The notes under the pieces: model-generated
Databases searched by the model: none
The model's input: only the letters and a program-made list of their open reading frames with translations
Told to the model about the DNA's origin: nothing
Source: Fidelibacterota bacterium UBA7303
Lineage (GTDB): Bacteria; Fidelibacterota; Marinisomatia; Marinisomatales; UBA1611
DNA: 9,645 bases
Assembly: GCA_002471805.1 (NCBI GenBank)
Contig: DKQR01000218.1
Location: 604-10,248, forward strand
Direction of reading: 5' to 3'
Translations under genes and position numbers: made by a program
In this document: positions 1 through 6,830 of the stretch, piece after piece
Numbering within the stretch: the stretch's first letter is position 1
How the letters are laid out: each line of letters starts with the position of its first letter

Positions 1-699
1 TCCCTCATTCCCTGGAAATATTCCATTGTTGAAAATGACGCCAAGAAGGTATCAATAAAGTTATGGACTAGACCATTGAGACTCCCCATTAAGATCGAAA
101 AAACACTTAATATTGTGCATGATAAGCCAACCTTATTCATAGAAGAAAATATTGTAAATGAATCAAAAACAGACTTGGACATAATGTGGGGACATCACAT
201 TGCATTTGGCCTTCCGTTTTTAGAAAATGGTGCTCAAATTGAATGCAATGCCAAAAAAATGATCTCTGAACAGGCAATGCCCGATAGCCGTCGGTTCAAA
301 CCTGGAGTGGAAACTGATTGGCCATCCGCAATTAACCTGAATGATCAAAAGGAAAATGCCAGTATCATACCTGCGGAATCAGAATTTCCGTATAGTGAAC
401 TAAGCTATTTATCAGGATTCGGAGAAAAAGGAAATTATTCAATTATTGATTCAGATCGAAACCTTGGTTTTCATTTATCCTGGGATGCGAACATCTTTAA
501 ATATTTATGGTACTGGCAGGAACGCTATTCCACCCAGGATGCACCATGGTGGGGTAATACTTATGCCATCGCCTTGGAACCTTGGACTTCCAGGTGGACA
601 CCAGATCCAGAACAGGCAATTAATAATGGCGAATGGTTATCTATCCCAAAAGATGGAACCATTTCCACAAAACTTTCTGCTTCTGCCATCATACCATAA
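1..699 (+). CDS. Aldose 1-epimerase (mutarotase)-like protein, 5'-partial
   Basis: The reading frame is open from the first base, so the N-terminus lies outside the window; 232 codons are visible before TAA at 697-699. The visible part resembles the C-terminal two thirds of a galactose-mutarotase-fold (COG2017/DUF4432-like) protein. It has the beta-sandwich pattern, a Gly-His-His at visible residues 64-66 in the usual position of a mutarotase histidine, and a late Ala-Leu-Glu-Pro-Trp segment whose Glu (visible residue 193, bases 577-579) fits the catalytic base. Such enzymes interconvert anomers of free sugars in the cytoplasm. It is the first visible gene of a sugar-oxidation operon, 20 nt before the lactonase, so supplying the anomer used by a sugar dehydrogenase is a reasonable inferred role. 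The fold call is fairly secure; the substrate is unknown. A non-catalytic sugar-binding relative is possible. Confidence 0.72.
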   Translation, partial: SLIPWKYSIVENDAKKVSIKLWTRPLRLPIKIEKTLNIVHDKPTLFIEENIVNESKTDLDIMWGHHIAFGLPFLENGAQIECNAKKMISEQAMPDSRRFKPGVETDWPSAINLNDQKENASIIPAESEFPYSELSYLSGFGEKGNYSIIDSDRNLGFHLSWDANIFKYLWYWQERYSTQDAPWWGNTYAIALEPWTSRWTPDPEQAINNGEWLSIPKDGTISTKLSASAIIP

Positions 700-705
700 T
701 TTATC

Positions 706-711
706 GGGGGG
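706..711 (+). promoter_or_regulatory. Ribosome-binding site setting the lactonase start
   Basis: A run of six G residues ends 8 nt before the ATG at 720. It supports that ATG over an in-frame upstream ATG at 633, which lies inside the preceding gene and would add 29 residues not expected in an SMP-30 protein. Confidence 0.6.
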
Positions 712-719
712 CAATACTT

Positions 720-1574
720 ATGGAAAATTATTTAAAAAATTCGATAATCTTCGCGGACGGCTTGGATCATCCCGAATGTGTGGCTCTGCACCCGGATGGA
801 TCCGTGTGGGCCGGCGGAGAAGGAGGACAGATTTATAAAATCTCCGAAGATGGAACACAGATAAATGAAGTTGCCAATACTGGGGGATTTATACTAGGAA
901 TTGCATTTAATCCTACTGGTGATTGGTTGATAATATGTGATTTAAATAAACACTGCCTTTGGAAACTGGATATCCACAGCTACGAATTAATTAAATTTTC
1001 CGAAGGAGCTGATGAACATAAATATAATATACCAAATTATGCCGTGTTTGATGATGCGGGGAACTGTTATGTAAGCGAAAGTGGTGCATTCAGGGAAATT
1101 TCTGGAAAAATCCTTAAATATGATACGCAGGGGAATGGATCTGTCTGGCATAACGGACCATTTAATTTTGCCAATGGCTTGGCTCTTAACCATACACAAG
1201 ACTATATTTTCGTCGTTTCTTCCTGGCTGCCAGGTGTAGAAAAAGTAGCAATTAGTCCGGATGGCAGTGCGGGCGAAAGATCCGTTTACTGCACTTTACC
1301 GAAAACAGTCCCCGATGGAATTGCCTTCGATCTTGAAGGTAATTTGCTCGTTTCCTGCTATACACCCAATAGGATATTTAAAATAGCGTCAGATCAGACT
1401 GCGACCGTTCTAGTTGATGATTGGGAAGCGCATACACTTTCCAATCCCACGAACGTGGCATTTGGAGGTCCAGATAATGATCAATTATTTGTTTCCAATC
1501 TTGGCCGTTGGCATATACTGAAAATAGAATATGGACAAAAAGGGATGCCTCTTGCATCTCATAAGCGGAGTTGA
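720..1574 (+). CDS. SMP-30/gluconolactonase-family sugar lactonase
   Basis: This 284-residue protein has the usual length of the SMP-30/gluconolactonase/LRE family, six-bladed beta-propellers that use one divalent metal to hydrolyse aldonolactones to aldonic acids. The metal and substrate ligands of the family can be placed: Glu19 in a His-Pro-Glu-Cys segment, Asn106 in Ile-Pro-Asn-Tyr, Asn152 in Ala-Asn-Gly-Leu and Asp199 in Pro-Asp-Gly-Ile. There is no signal peptide, so it should be cytoplasmic. The ATG at 720 was chosen for its G-rich ribosome-binding site. The gene sits between the mutarotase-like gene and two dehydrogenases, and its stop is 3 nt before the next ATG, so it is almost certainly cotranscribed. 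Inferred role: opening the lactone made by a sugar 1-dehydrogenase, here probably a 6-deoxyhexonolactone. Substrate specificity is not readable from the sequence. Confidence 0.85.
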   Translation: MENYLKNSIIFADGLDHPECVALHPDGSVWAGGEGGQIYKISEDGTQINEVANTGGFILGIAFNPTGDWLIICDLNKHCLWKLDIHSYELIKFSEGADEHKYNIPNYAVFDDAGNCYVSESGAFREISGKILKYDTQGNGSVWHNGPFNFANGLALNHTQDYIFVVSSWLPGVEKVAISPDGSAGERSVYCTLPKTVPDGIAFDLEGNLLVSCYTPNRIFKIASDQTATVLVDDWEAHTLSNPTNVAFGGPDNDQLFVSNLGRWHILKIEYGQKGMPLASHKRS

Positions 1575-1577
1575 AAT

Positions 1578-2345
1578 ATGTCATTTGAAAATGTGAAAGT
1601 AGTTGTCACAGGCGGTGCGAAAGGTATTGGCAGAGCCTGTGTTGAGGCATTTATGGAGGGCGGCGCAAAAGTTTGTATTTTGGATATTGATCAAGCCGGT
1701 CAAGAATTCGCTGACTCTCTGGGGAACGATACATTTTTCATTCATTGTGATGTCTCGAAAGAAGATGAGGTTAAAACCGCTTTCAGAAAAATTGAAAAAA
1801 AAATTGGTGCGGTGGAAGTTTTAGTAAATAATGCAGGAATTCAGAGTTACTCGACAGTGACTGAAACCACTGAAGAAGAATGGGATCTGATCATGAATGT
1901 GAATTTGAAAAGCGCTTTTTTGTGTTCGAAGTATGCTATTCCAATGATGTTGGAAAAAAAGAAGGGTTGTGTTATTAATGTTGCCAGCGTACAGTCATTT
2001 ATATCACAAAAAAATGTCGCACCCTATACAACCTCTAAAACCGCACTATTGGGATTAACCAGGAGTATCGCTGTTGATTATGCCCCTAATATACGTAGCG
2101 TTGCTGTTTGTCCGGGAACCGTTGATACCCCCATGTTGCGAAACTCTATTCAAGAATCACCAAATCCTGATGAAGTATTGGAAGAATGTAATGAAATGCA
2201 TCTTGTAAAAAGAATTGGGTCGAGTAATGAAGTTGCTGAGTTAATTACTTATCTTTCAAGTGATAAAGCCAGTTTTATCACAGGTCAAGCAATTCGAATT
2301 GATGGAGGCCTAGGGATTACTATCGCTGGTAGTAAAAGAGATTAA
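1578..2345 (+). CDS. Short-chain dehydrogenase/reductase (SDR), copy 1
   Basis: This is a complete 255-residue classical SDR with an NAD(P)-binding Rossmann fold. Visible motifs are the glycine-rich Thr-Gly-Gly-Ala-Lys-Gly-Ile-Gly (11-18), Asn-Asn-Ala-Gly (84-87) and the catalytic set Asn109, Ser137, Tyr150 and Lys154. Asp36 at the end of the second beta strand favours NAD+ over NADP+. The C-terminal Asp-Gly-Gly motif is typical of the family. The ATG at 1578 has GGAG at 1567-1570 and follows the lactonase stop by 3 nt, which suggests translational coupling. In diketo-hydrolase deoxysugar operons one SDR oxidises the free sugar at C1 and another oxidises the 2-keto-3-deoxy acid at C4. This gene should be one of those two, but which one cannot be decided from sequence alone. 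Confidence 0.88.
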   Translation: MSFENVKVVVTGGAKGIGRACVEAFMEGGAKVCILDIDQAGQEFADSLGNDTFFIHCDVSKEDEVKTAFRKIEKKIGAVEVLVNNAGIQSYSTVTETTEEEWDLIMNVNLKSAFLCSKYAIPMMLEKKKGCVINVASVQSFISQKNVAPYTTSKTALLGLTRSIAVDYAPNIRSVAVCPGTVDTPMLRNSIQESPNPDEVLEECNEMHLVKRIGSSNEVAELITYLSSDKASFITGQAIRIDGGLGITIAGSKRD

Positions 2346-2355
2346 AACTATAATA

Positions 2356-3156
2356 ATGAAAAAATCTATAAAACATTCCATTGGAGCCGATTTAGAAAAT
2401 AAAGTAGCCATTATTACAGGTGGAGGATCTGGAATTGGAAAAAGTATTGCACAGCTGTTTGCAGAAAATAAAGCCAAAGTATATATATTAGAAATTGACG
2501 AAAAAAAGGGAATGCAAATTCAAGATGAGATTCAGGAAAATAATAATTTTGGTAAATTCTACAATTGTGACGTATCAAATGAGACAATTGTAAATACTAC
2601 CATTAACAAAATATTAGATTTAGAAAATCATATAGATATTTTAGTTAATAACGCCGCCATTTCTCATATTGGTACAATAGAACAAACAACTTCTTTTGAT
2701 CTGGATCAAATCTACAAAATAAATGTAAAAAGTATTTTATTAGTGACAAAAAATGTAATAGGGTCAATGGTAAATAATAATGGGGGTGTTATTTTAAATT
2801 TAGCTTCAATTTTAGCGAAGGTAGGGGTCAACAAAAGATTTGCTTATTCCATGAGCAAAGGTGCCGTTCTAGCAATGACATTATCGATCGCCAAGGATTA
2901 TGTTGGTCAAAATATTCGTTGTAATTGTATTTGTCCAGCAAGGGTCCACACACCATTTGTGGATGATTATTTAAAGAAAAATTATGCGGGCAAGGAAAAA
3001 GAAATCTTTGACAAATTATCCAAGTTCCAGCCAATTGGTCGGATGGGTCAACCAAAAGAGATAGCCCAGTTAGCCCTTTTTCTTTGTTCCGATGCTTCAT
3101 CTTTTATAACCGCAGCTGCTTATGATATTGACGGCGGTGTTGTCAATTTAAGATAA
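2356..3156 (+). CDS. Short-chain dehydrogenase/reductase (SDR), copy 2
   Basis: A second complete classical SDR, 266 residues. It has the cofactor motif at residues 21-28 (Thr-Gly-Gly-Gly-Ser-Gly-Ile-Gly), Asn-Asn-Ala-Ala at 98-101 (Ala replacing the usual Gly) and catalytic Asn123, Ser151, Tyr164 and Lys168. Glu46 closes the second beta strand and suggests NAD+. An extra 10 or so residues precede the Rossmann core compared with its neighbour. The start is 10 nt after the previous stop and has no clear Shine-Dalgarno site, so coupling to the upstream gene is likely. Codons are strikingly AT-rich: bases 2581-2640 contain 12 G or C out of 60. Inferred role: the partner oxidation of the pathway, either sugar C1 or 2-keto-3-deoxy-acid C4. 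The family is sure; the substrate is open. Confidence 0.87.
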   Translation: MKKSIKHSIGADLENKVAIITGGGSGIGKSIAQLFAENKAKVYILEIDEKKGMQIQDEIQENNNFGKFYNCDVSNETIVNTTINKILDLENHIDILVNNAAISHIGTIEQTTSFDLDQIYKINVKSILLVTKNVIGSMVNNNGGVILNLASILAKVGVNKRFAYSMSKGAVLAMTLSIAKDYVGQNIRCNCICPARVHTPFVDDYLKKNYAGKEKEIFDKLSKFQPIGRMGQPKEIAQLALFLCSDASSFITAAAYDIDGGVVNLR

Positions 3157-3160
3157 AGTC

Positions 3161-3165
3161 GGAGG
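3161..3165 (+). promoter_or_regulatory. Strong Shine-Dalgarno site for a TTG start
   Basis: GGAGG lies 4 nt before the TTG at 3170 and 4 nt after the stop of the second SDR. It fixes the start of the FAH-family gene at a TTG codon. The residues that follow match the usual N-terminus of this family (Lys-Leu-Ile-Arg-Phe-Gly). Confidence 0.75.
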
Positions 3166-3169
3166 ATTT

Positions 3170-4027
3170 TTGAAGCTTATCCGATTTGGGAAAGCTGGGC
3201 ATGAAAAGCCAGGCCTGTATATAGATGAAAATACAATTCTTGATTTAAGTGGTTTTGGTGAAGATTACGACGAGGGATTTTTCGAAGAGGACGGACTCAT
3301 TAGGCTCCAAAACTGGGTTGATCAAAATAAAAAAAGCCAAATAAAGATTAACCCAGATACAAGAATTGGTCCACCAGTGTGTCGTCCAAGTAAAATAATA
3401 TGTATAGGCCTGAATTTTTCCGATCATGCGAAAGAATCTGGATTAGAGCCTCCTACTGAACCTGTTATTTTCTTTAAATCAACTACTTCTATTTGTGGAC
3501 CATATGATGATTTCGTAATACCAAAAAATGCAACAAAAACTGACTGGGAAGTTGAATTAGCATTGGTGATCGGTAAAAAAGCTAAATATGTACCTGAAAA
3601 AGGCGTCTCCGATTACATTGCCGGTTATTTACTCCACAACGATTACAGTGAAAGAGAATATCAATTGGAAAGAGAAGGTCAATGGGTTAAGGGAAAGAGT
3701 TGTGATACTTTTGCCCCTCTTGGACCATACTTAGTGACTAAAGATGAAATTAAGGATATTAATAATCTCAACATGTGGTTAAAAGTCAATGGCAATTACA
3801 TGCAGCAGGGAAACACTCGCAATTTTATATTTCAGATACCATTCATAGTCTCTTATATAACTCACTTTATGACCCTACTCCCCGGTGATATAATTTCCAC
3901 GGGTACACCTCCAGGAGTTGGATTGGGCATGAACCCTCCCCGTTTTCTCAAACCTGGCGATGTTGTTGAATTAGGAATTGACAGTCTTGGTTTTTCCAAA
4001 CAACAAGTTGTATCCCAATCAATTTAA
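3170..4027 (+). CDS. FAH-family hydrolase, probable 2,4-diketo-3-deoxy-sugar-acid hydrolase
   Basis: This 285-residue fumarylacetoacetate-hydrolase-fold enzyme starts at TTG, supported by the GGAGG at 3161-3165. Residues 1-70 form the small N-terminal domain. The catalytic domain follows from Lys75, with the His86/Glu89 dyad in an Asp-His-Ala-Lys-Glu segment and three metal ligands, Glu127, Glu129 and Asp158. The family uses Mg2+ or Mn2+ to cleave C-C bonds of diketo acids. The Gln-Trp-Val-Lys-Gly-Lys-Ser-Cys-Asp-Thr-Phe stretch and the Pro-Pro-Arg-Phe-Leu-Lys-Pro-Gly-Asp near the C-terminus closely recall, from memory, the 2,4-diketo-3-deoxy-L-rhamnonate/L-fuconate hydrolase branch (LRA6-like). 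Databases often label these ureidoglycolate lyase. As last gene of an operon with a lactonase and two SDRs, it would release pyruvate and lactate. The family is sure; the substrate is inferred. Confidence 0.85.
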   Translation: MKLIRFGKAGHEKPGLYIDENTILDLSGFGEDYDEGFFEEDGLIRLQNWVDQNKKSQIKINPDTRIGPPVCRPSKIICIGLNFSDHAKESGLEPPTEPVIFFKSTTSICGPYDDFVIPKNATKTDWEVELALVIGKKAKYVPEKGVSDYIAGYLLHNDYSEREYQLEREGQWVKGKSCDTFAPLGPYLVTKDEIKDINNLNMWLKVNGNYMQQGNTRNFIFQIPFIVSYITHFMTLLPGDIISTGTPPGVGLGMNPPRFLKPGDVVELGIDSLGFSKQQVVSQSI

Positions 4028-4373
4028 TAAATGGCATGGGGGTTGACTGTTTTCAGCCATTTTGGTCCATTCAGGTTCACCAATTCCAATTTCTTGATAA
4101 GAAACTCTGATTTAGAAGGATGTTTTAATTGGCAGTTAATACACACTAGAAACCATTATAACCCAGACCCGTGTCCTGGCTTATGGGTTTATCATGGGAT
4201 GGCCAAGTCTAACACCCCGTTCCTACAAACAAAAAACCTATCTGTGACGAGCCTAATATTATTTCATTAAAATCAATTTCTTGATCTTGAAAAAATTTAT
4301 TATCTATTAACTAACAGCACTACATAGTCGAAATCATATATCGATCATTTTATGAAAACAATAAATTGTAATA
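4028..4373. other. Gene-free stretch between operon and dioxygenase
   Basis: 346 nt between the stop of the FAH gene and the stop of the minus-strand dioxygenase, which converge on it. A 79-codon frame at 4031-4270 begins inside the candidate hairpin, has no ribosome-binding site and matches nothing I recognise, so it is not called as a gene. Beyond it the sequence is AT-rich with no strong hairpin. An AACCCA/TGGGTT inverted repeat (4160-4165 and 4184-4189) is too short to carry weight. Confidence 0.5.
4030..4064 (+). terminator. Weak candidate terminator after the catabolic operon
   Basis: AATGGC at 4030-4035 can pair with GCCATT at 4056-4061, with a possible inner TGA/TCA pairing and a bulge. 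Only a short T stretch follows. It is placed just after the last stop codon of the operon, but the stem is poor. Confidence 0.25.
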
Positions 4374-5183
4374 CTAACTATTGGATTTATTCCAACGATG
4401 AGCATCTTTAAATGGATAATGCTTTCCTTCAATATACTTCGGAAATGGTAAATAGTCATTAATACCGGATTTTACAATTCCTCGAAACAAAAATGGACAA
4501 CCGCAGTTTTTTTCTAATATTTTCGTTGAAGTCGGAATATACCGTATAGTCAACCCTCTCCGCCATTTCGATGAATTATTTGCATCTGATCCATGAATAA
4601 TATTGGGGTGATGAATGGATAAATCTCCAACATTTAGCTCAAGATCAACCGCTTTGCTTTCATCAACTAATTCTGGGTCTATACTTGAACCGAGAACATT
4701 ATCAACGTCATTCCGTTCTTTATATTCATGCAAATTACCCTTATGTGTTTTTGGGATAACCCGCATACAACCATTCTTTCTAGTAGAATCACTAACAGCA
4801 AGCCAAATCGAGATGACTTCCATTGGTTTTAATGGCCAGTAACTTGCATCTTGGTGCCATAAAACCGGTTTACCGTCATAAGGTGGTTTACAGATATAGT
4901 GGGACGCGAACAATGCAATATTGGATCCAATAAATTCTTCAACAATATCCAGAAGACGTTCATCACGCACTAACCGTACCCAAAATGGATCATCTATAAC
5001 TAATGATGTGTGCAATAATTCCGGTCGAAGATCAGGGTGTTTTTCCATCAACCATTCAATATGGCCACGAGTTTCTGCCATAATATCGGCATCAAGAACA
5101 TTATGGCATATTCCATAACCTTCTTTGTTGTACTGATCAACAAGTGCTTGATTATCACAAGGGCTTTCTTTTATTTGTGTAAT
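4374..5183 (-). CDS. PhyH-family Fe(II)/2-oxoglutarate dioxygenase, apparent ATT start
   Basis: This phytanoyl-CoA-dioxygenase-family protein would hydroxylate, or oxidatively demethylate, a small substrate using Fe(II), O2 and 2-oxoglutarate. Numbered from the proposed start (269 residues), the iron ligands are His110, Asp112 (His-Gln-Asp) and His197, with Arg208 eleven residues later to hold 2-oxoglutarate. The first ATG is at 5081, but it would remove a segment typical of the PhyH N-terminus (Asp-Gln-Tyr-Asn-Lys-Glu-Gly-Tyr-Gly then Val-Leu-Asp-Ala-Asp). The frame stays open upstream to a TGA at 5193-5195. In that extension the only plausible start is ATT at 5181-5183, 5 nt after a GAGGAG site. 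It is a single-gene unit facing the sugar operon. The substrate is unknown. A rare AUU start, a start-codon mutation or a sequencing error are all possible. Confidence 0.82.
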   Translation of the reverse strand: MTQIKESPCDNQALVDQYNKEGYGICHNVLDADIMAETRGHIEWLMEKHPDLRPELLHTSLVIDDPFWVRLVRDERLLDIVEEFIGSNIALFASHYICKPPYDGKPVLWHQDASYWPLKPMEVISIWLAVSDSTRKNGCMRVIPKTHKGNLHEYKERNDVDNVLGSSIDPELVDESKAVDLELNVGDLSIHHPNIIHGSDANNSSKWRRGLTIRYIPTSTKILEKNCGCPFLFRGIVKSGINDYLPFPKYIEGKHYPFKDAHRWNKSNS

Positions 5184-5188
5184 GTACT

Positions 5189-5194
5189 CTCCTC
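5189..5194 (-). promoter_or_regulatory. Shine-Dalgarno site deciding the dioxygenase start
   Basis: Read on the minus strand, GAGGAG is followed by 5 nt and then ATT. It overlaps the in-frame TGA (5193-5195) that closes the frame upstream. An ATG at 5194-5196 also overlaps it, but that ATG is in another frame and stops after 13 codons. Confidence 0.6.
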
Positions 5195-5196
5195 AT

Positions 5197-5563
5197 GAAC
5201 GGTTAAATCAGTTATTCCAAATACAATATTAACTCATTTCTATGGCAGCTGAATTACAAATTCCCGCGGATACCTCAGTAAATGAATATTTCATAAGAGG
5301 AAACTTATACCTCACTATTGCGAAATGTCCATAAACAAAAAAACCCATTGGGTGCGATATTGAATTTTCCATCAATGGCACTTTAAACTTTTTTAAATAT
5401 TTTGCTCGATTACTTAATCTATCTAATAATCCTTATTGAGACGTAGAATCGATTTATAGTATGTAAATAAACTTCCAGTCTTTGATTCAACGAAATCCAA
5501 CGTGACCCCAGCGTGACATAATTGGGCACCAAGGGCTACATTCAACTACATTGGGCTACAAAA
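5197..5563. other. AT-rich non-coding stretch between dioxygenase and tRNA-fMet
   Basis: About 370 nt without a believable gene. It should hold the dioxygenase promoter (minus strand), but I could not place -35 and -10 boxes with confidence. An 8-nt direct repeat, atacctca, occurs at 5270-5277 and 5307-5314, 37 nt apart. A 10-bp tandem repeat lies at its right end. Confidence 0.5.
5533..5562. repeat. Three imperfect 10-bp tandem units
   Basis: The units gggctacatt, caactacatt and gggctacaaa run head to tail at 5533-5542, 5543-5552 and 5553-5562. The core ctaca is kept in all three. The array lies just beyond the terminator of the tRNA-fMet gene. The 10-bp period is about one helical turn, so a protein-binding array is possible but unproven. 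Confidence 0.6.
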
Positions 5564-5599
5564 CAAAAAACCCTCACATGTCGTCGACAAATAAGGGTT
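5564..5599 (-). terminator. Rho-independent terminator of tRNA-fMet
   Basis: On the minus strand, AACCCTTA (5599-5592) pairs with TGAGGGTT, an 8-bp stem with one T-G pair. The T-run begins within the last bases of the stem and continues past it. The hairpin starts 9 nt after the tRNA 3' end, the expected place for a tRNA terminator. Confidence 0.75.
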
Positions 5600-5607
5600 C
5601 TCGAGAG

Positions 5608-5681
<74 letters not shown>

Positions 5682-5785
5682 ATCAAATATTGTCCTAAAA
5701 AGGGGTTGCGAATCTACAATCTAAGGATTTGTCCTGCAATACAGTACATGGTCTCCTAAATCATTTTTTATTATTAAATTGGGCC

Positions 5786-6826
5786 ATGAGAAATAAAATT
5801 TATTATTACAGATTTATCATCATATTTTTTGTCTTTGCTGCATTTGTTCCAGCTCAGCGCAAGGTAGATTTTAGCCGATTAGACTATTACGAGGGTAAAG
5901 TGTATATGGGTCGGGAGAGTCTCCCCTATACCGGCTTTACATATTCTTTTTTCAAAGATGTGGACCAGAAGAAATTTGACGGCTATATCCGCAACGGCGT
6001 CATGGATGGGAAATGGACCTTTTACCACACCAATGGCCTGGTCAAGGAAAAAGGCCATTATCGTAATGCTGATCCCAAATTCCTGTTCTCTAATGTAGAC
6101 GAACGTACAATACCTCCCTTCAAAAACCGCAATGGAACCTGGCGGCAGTTTTACGAGGATGGATCAAAATATACCTATGGCAGGTTTATTATCGGCGAAC
6201 GCTGGGGTATGCATACCTTTTACGGCTTCCAGGATGGCCTTATGGTGCGCTCTTATTTCAAGAACAACCTGAAAAACGGCTATGAATACACCTTTCTTAA
6301 CAGCAGAAAGATCCATACCGGCCTGTACCGGGACGGGATCCAGCTCTGGGAACCCCTGGAAACCTATAACGAAGGCAAAATTGTCCTGGAAAATCCCTTC
6401 AATATGCCCCTCTATGCACCGGTCATGGGTAAGAAAACAATTCGGGAAGCATCCTTTGATCTATCTTCAAAAAATGAACCGACCCTGGCCAAAATGGAAA
6501 TCATCCTGGACCCTGGATCTGTAACCGTCGAAGAGCACGTTAAGCCGGAAGATGCACCTGCAAAGCCGGATGTTCAAAAAAATCCTGTCATTGTCTTGAA
6601 CCCGGAAACCAGACCGGTTGAAGAGCTGTATCCAAACCAGGGTAAACCAAAACTGGTATCTGCGACGGTACCCTCTCCAAAAATAGTAGAGACAAAGGTC
6701 TCGAAAAAGCCTGTTCAACCCGGATATGTACCTTTTCGGATCATGTTCAGGGCGGCCCGCAAGGCCGGTATATCCACGTTCACCTGGCAGGGCATGCTTT
6801 ACAATACCAGGCTCAGGAAAGGGTAA
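5786..6826 (+). CDS. Secreted MORN-type repeat protein (YwqK-like) with a C-terminal tail motif
   Basis: This 346-residue protein begins at ATG 5786. That start gives a clear signal peptide: basic Arg2/Lys4, hydrophobic residues 10-21, and likely cleavage after Val-Pro-Ala23. A longer frame from TTG 5729 would bury it. Residues about 60-185 hold several MORN_2-like repeats of the COG2849/YwqK type (Gly-x-x-x-Asn-Gly-x-x-Asp-Gly-x-Trp and Asn-Gly-Thr-Trp-x-x-Phe-Tyr). These are usually surface or periplasmic modules of unknown function. Residues about 245-310 are a Pro/Val/Lys-rich linker. The last 30 residues form a compact basic-aromatic tail with Arg-Lys-Ala-Gly, Phe-x-Trp-x-Gly and Tyr-x-Thr-Arg-Leu. 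There is no good Shine-Dalgarno site. The gene diverges from tRNA-fMet and converges on the next gene with a 4-nt gap. Function unknown. Confidence 0.78.
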   Translation: MRNKIYYYRFIIIFFVFAAFVPAQRKVDFSRLDYYEGKVYMGRESLPYTGFTYSFFKDVDQKKFDGYIRNGVMDGKWTFYHTNGLVKEKGHYRNADPKFLFSNVDERTIPPFKNRNGTWRQFYEDGSKYTYGRFIIGERWGMHTFYGFQDGLMVRSYFKNNLKNGYEYTFLNSRKIHTGLYRDGIQLWEPLETYNEGKIVLENPFNMPLYAPVMGKKTIREASFDLSSKNEPTLAKMEIILDPGSVTVEEHVKPEDAPAKPDVQKNPVIVLNPETRPVEELYPNQGKPKLVSATVPSPKIVETKVSKKPVQPGYVPFRIMFRAARKAGISTFTWQGMLYNTRLRKG

Positions 6827-6830
6827 AAAA

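Noticed and set aside
4031..4270. 79-codon plus-strand frame right after the FAH gene
   Set aside because: No ribosome-binding site, starts inside a candidate hairpin, and the residue mix resembles no family I know; treated as chance open frame.
5081..5081. ATG at 5081 as the dioxygenase start
   Set aside because: It would remove about 34 residues that fit the conserved PhyH N-terminus, and it has no Shine-Dalgarno site, whereas the upstream ATT has one.
5194..5196. Minus-strand ATG overlapping the dioxygenase Shine-Dalgarno site
   Set aside because: It is out of frame with the dioxygenase and stops after 13 codons; it could only matter if a frameshift were present.
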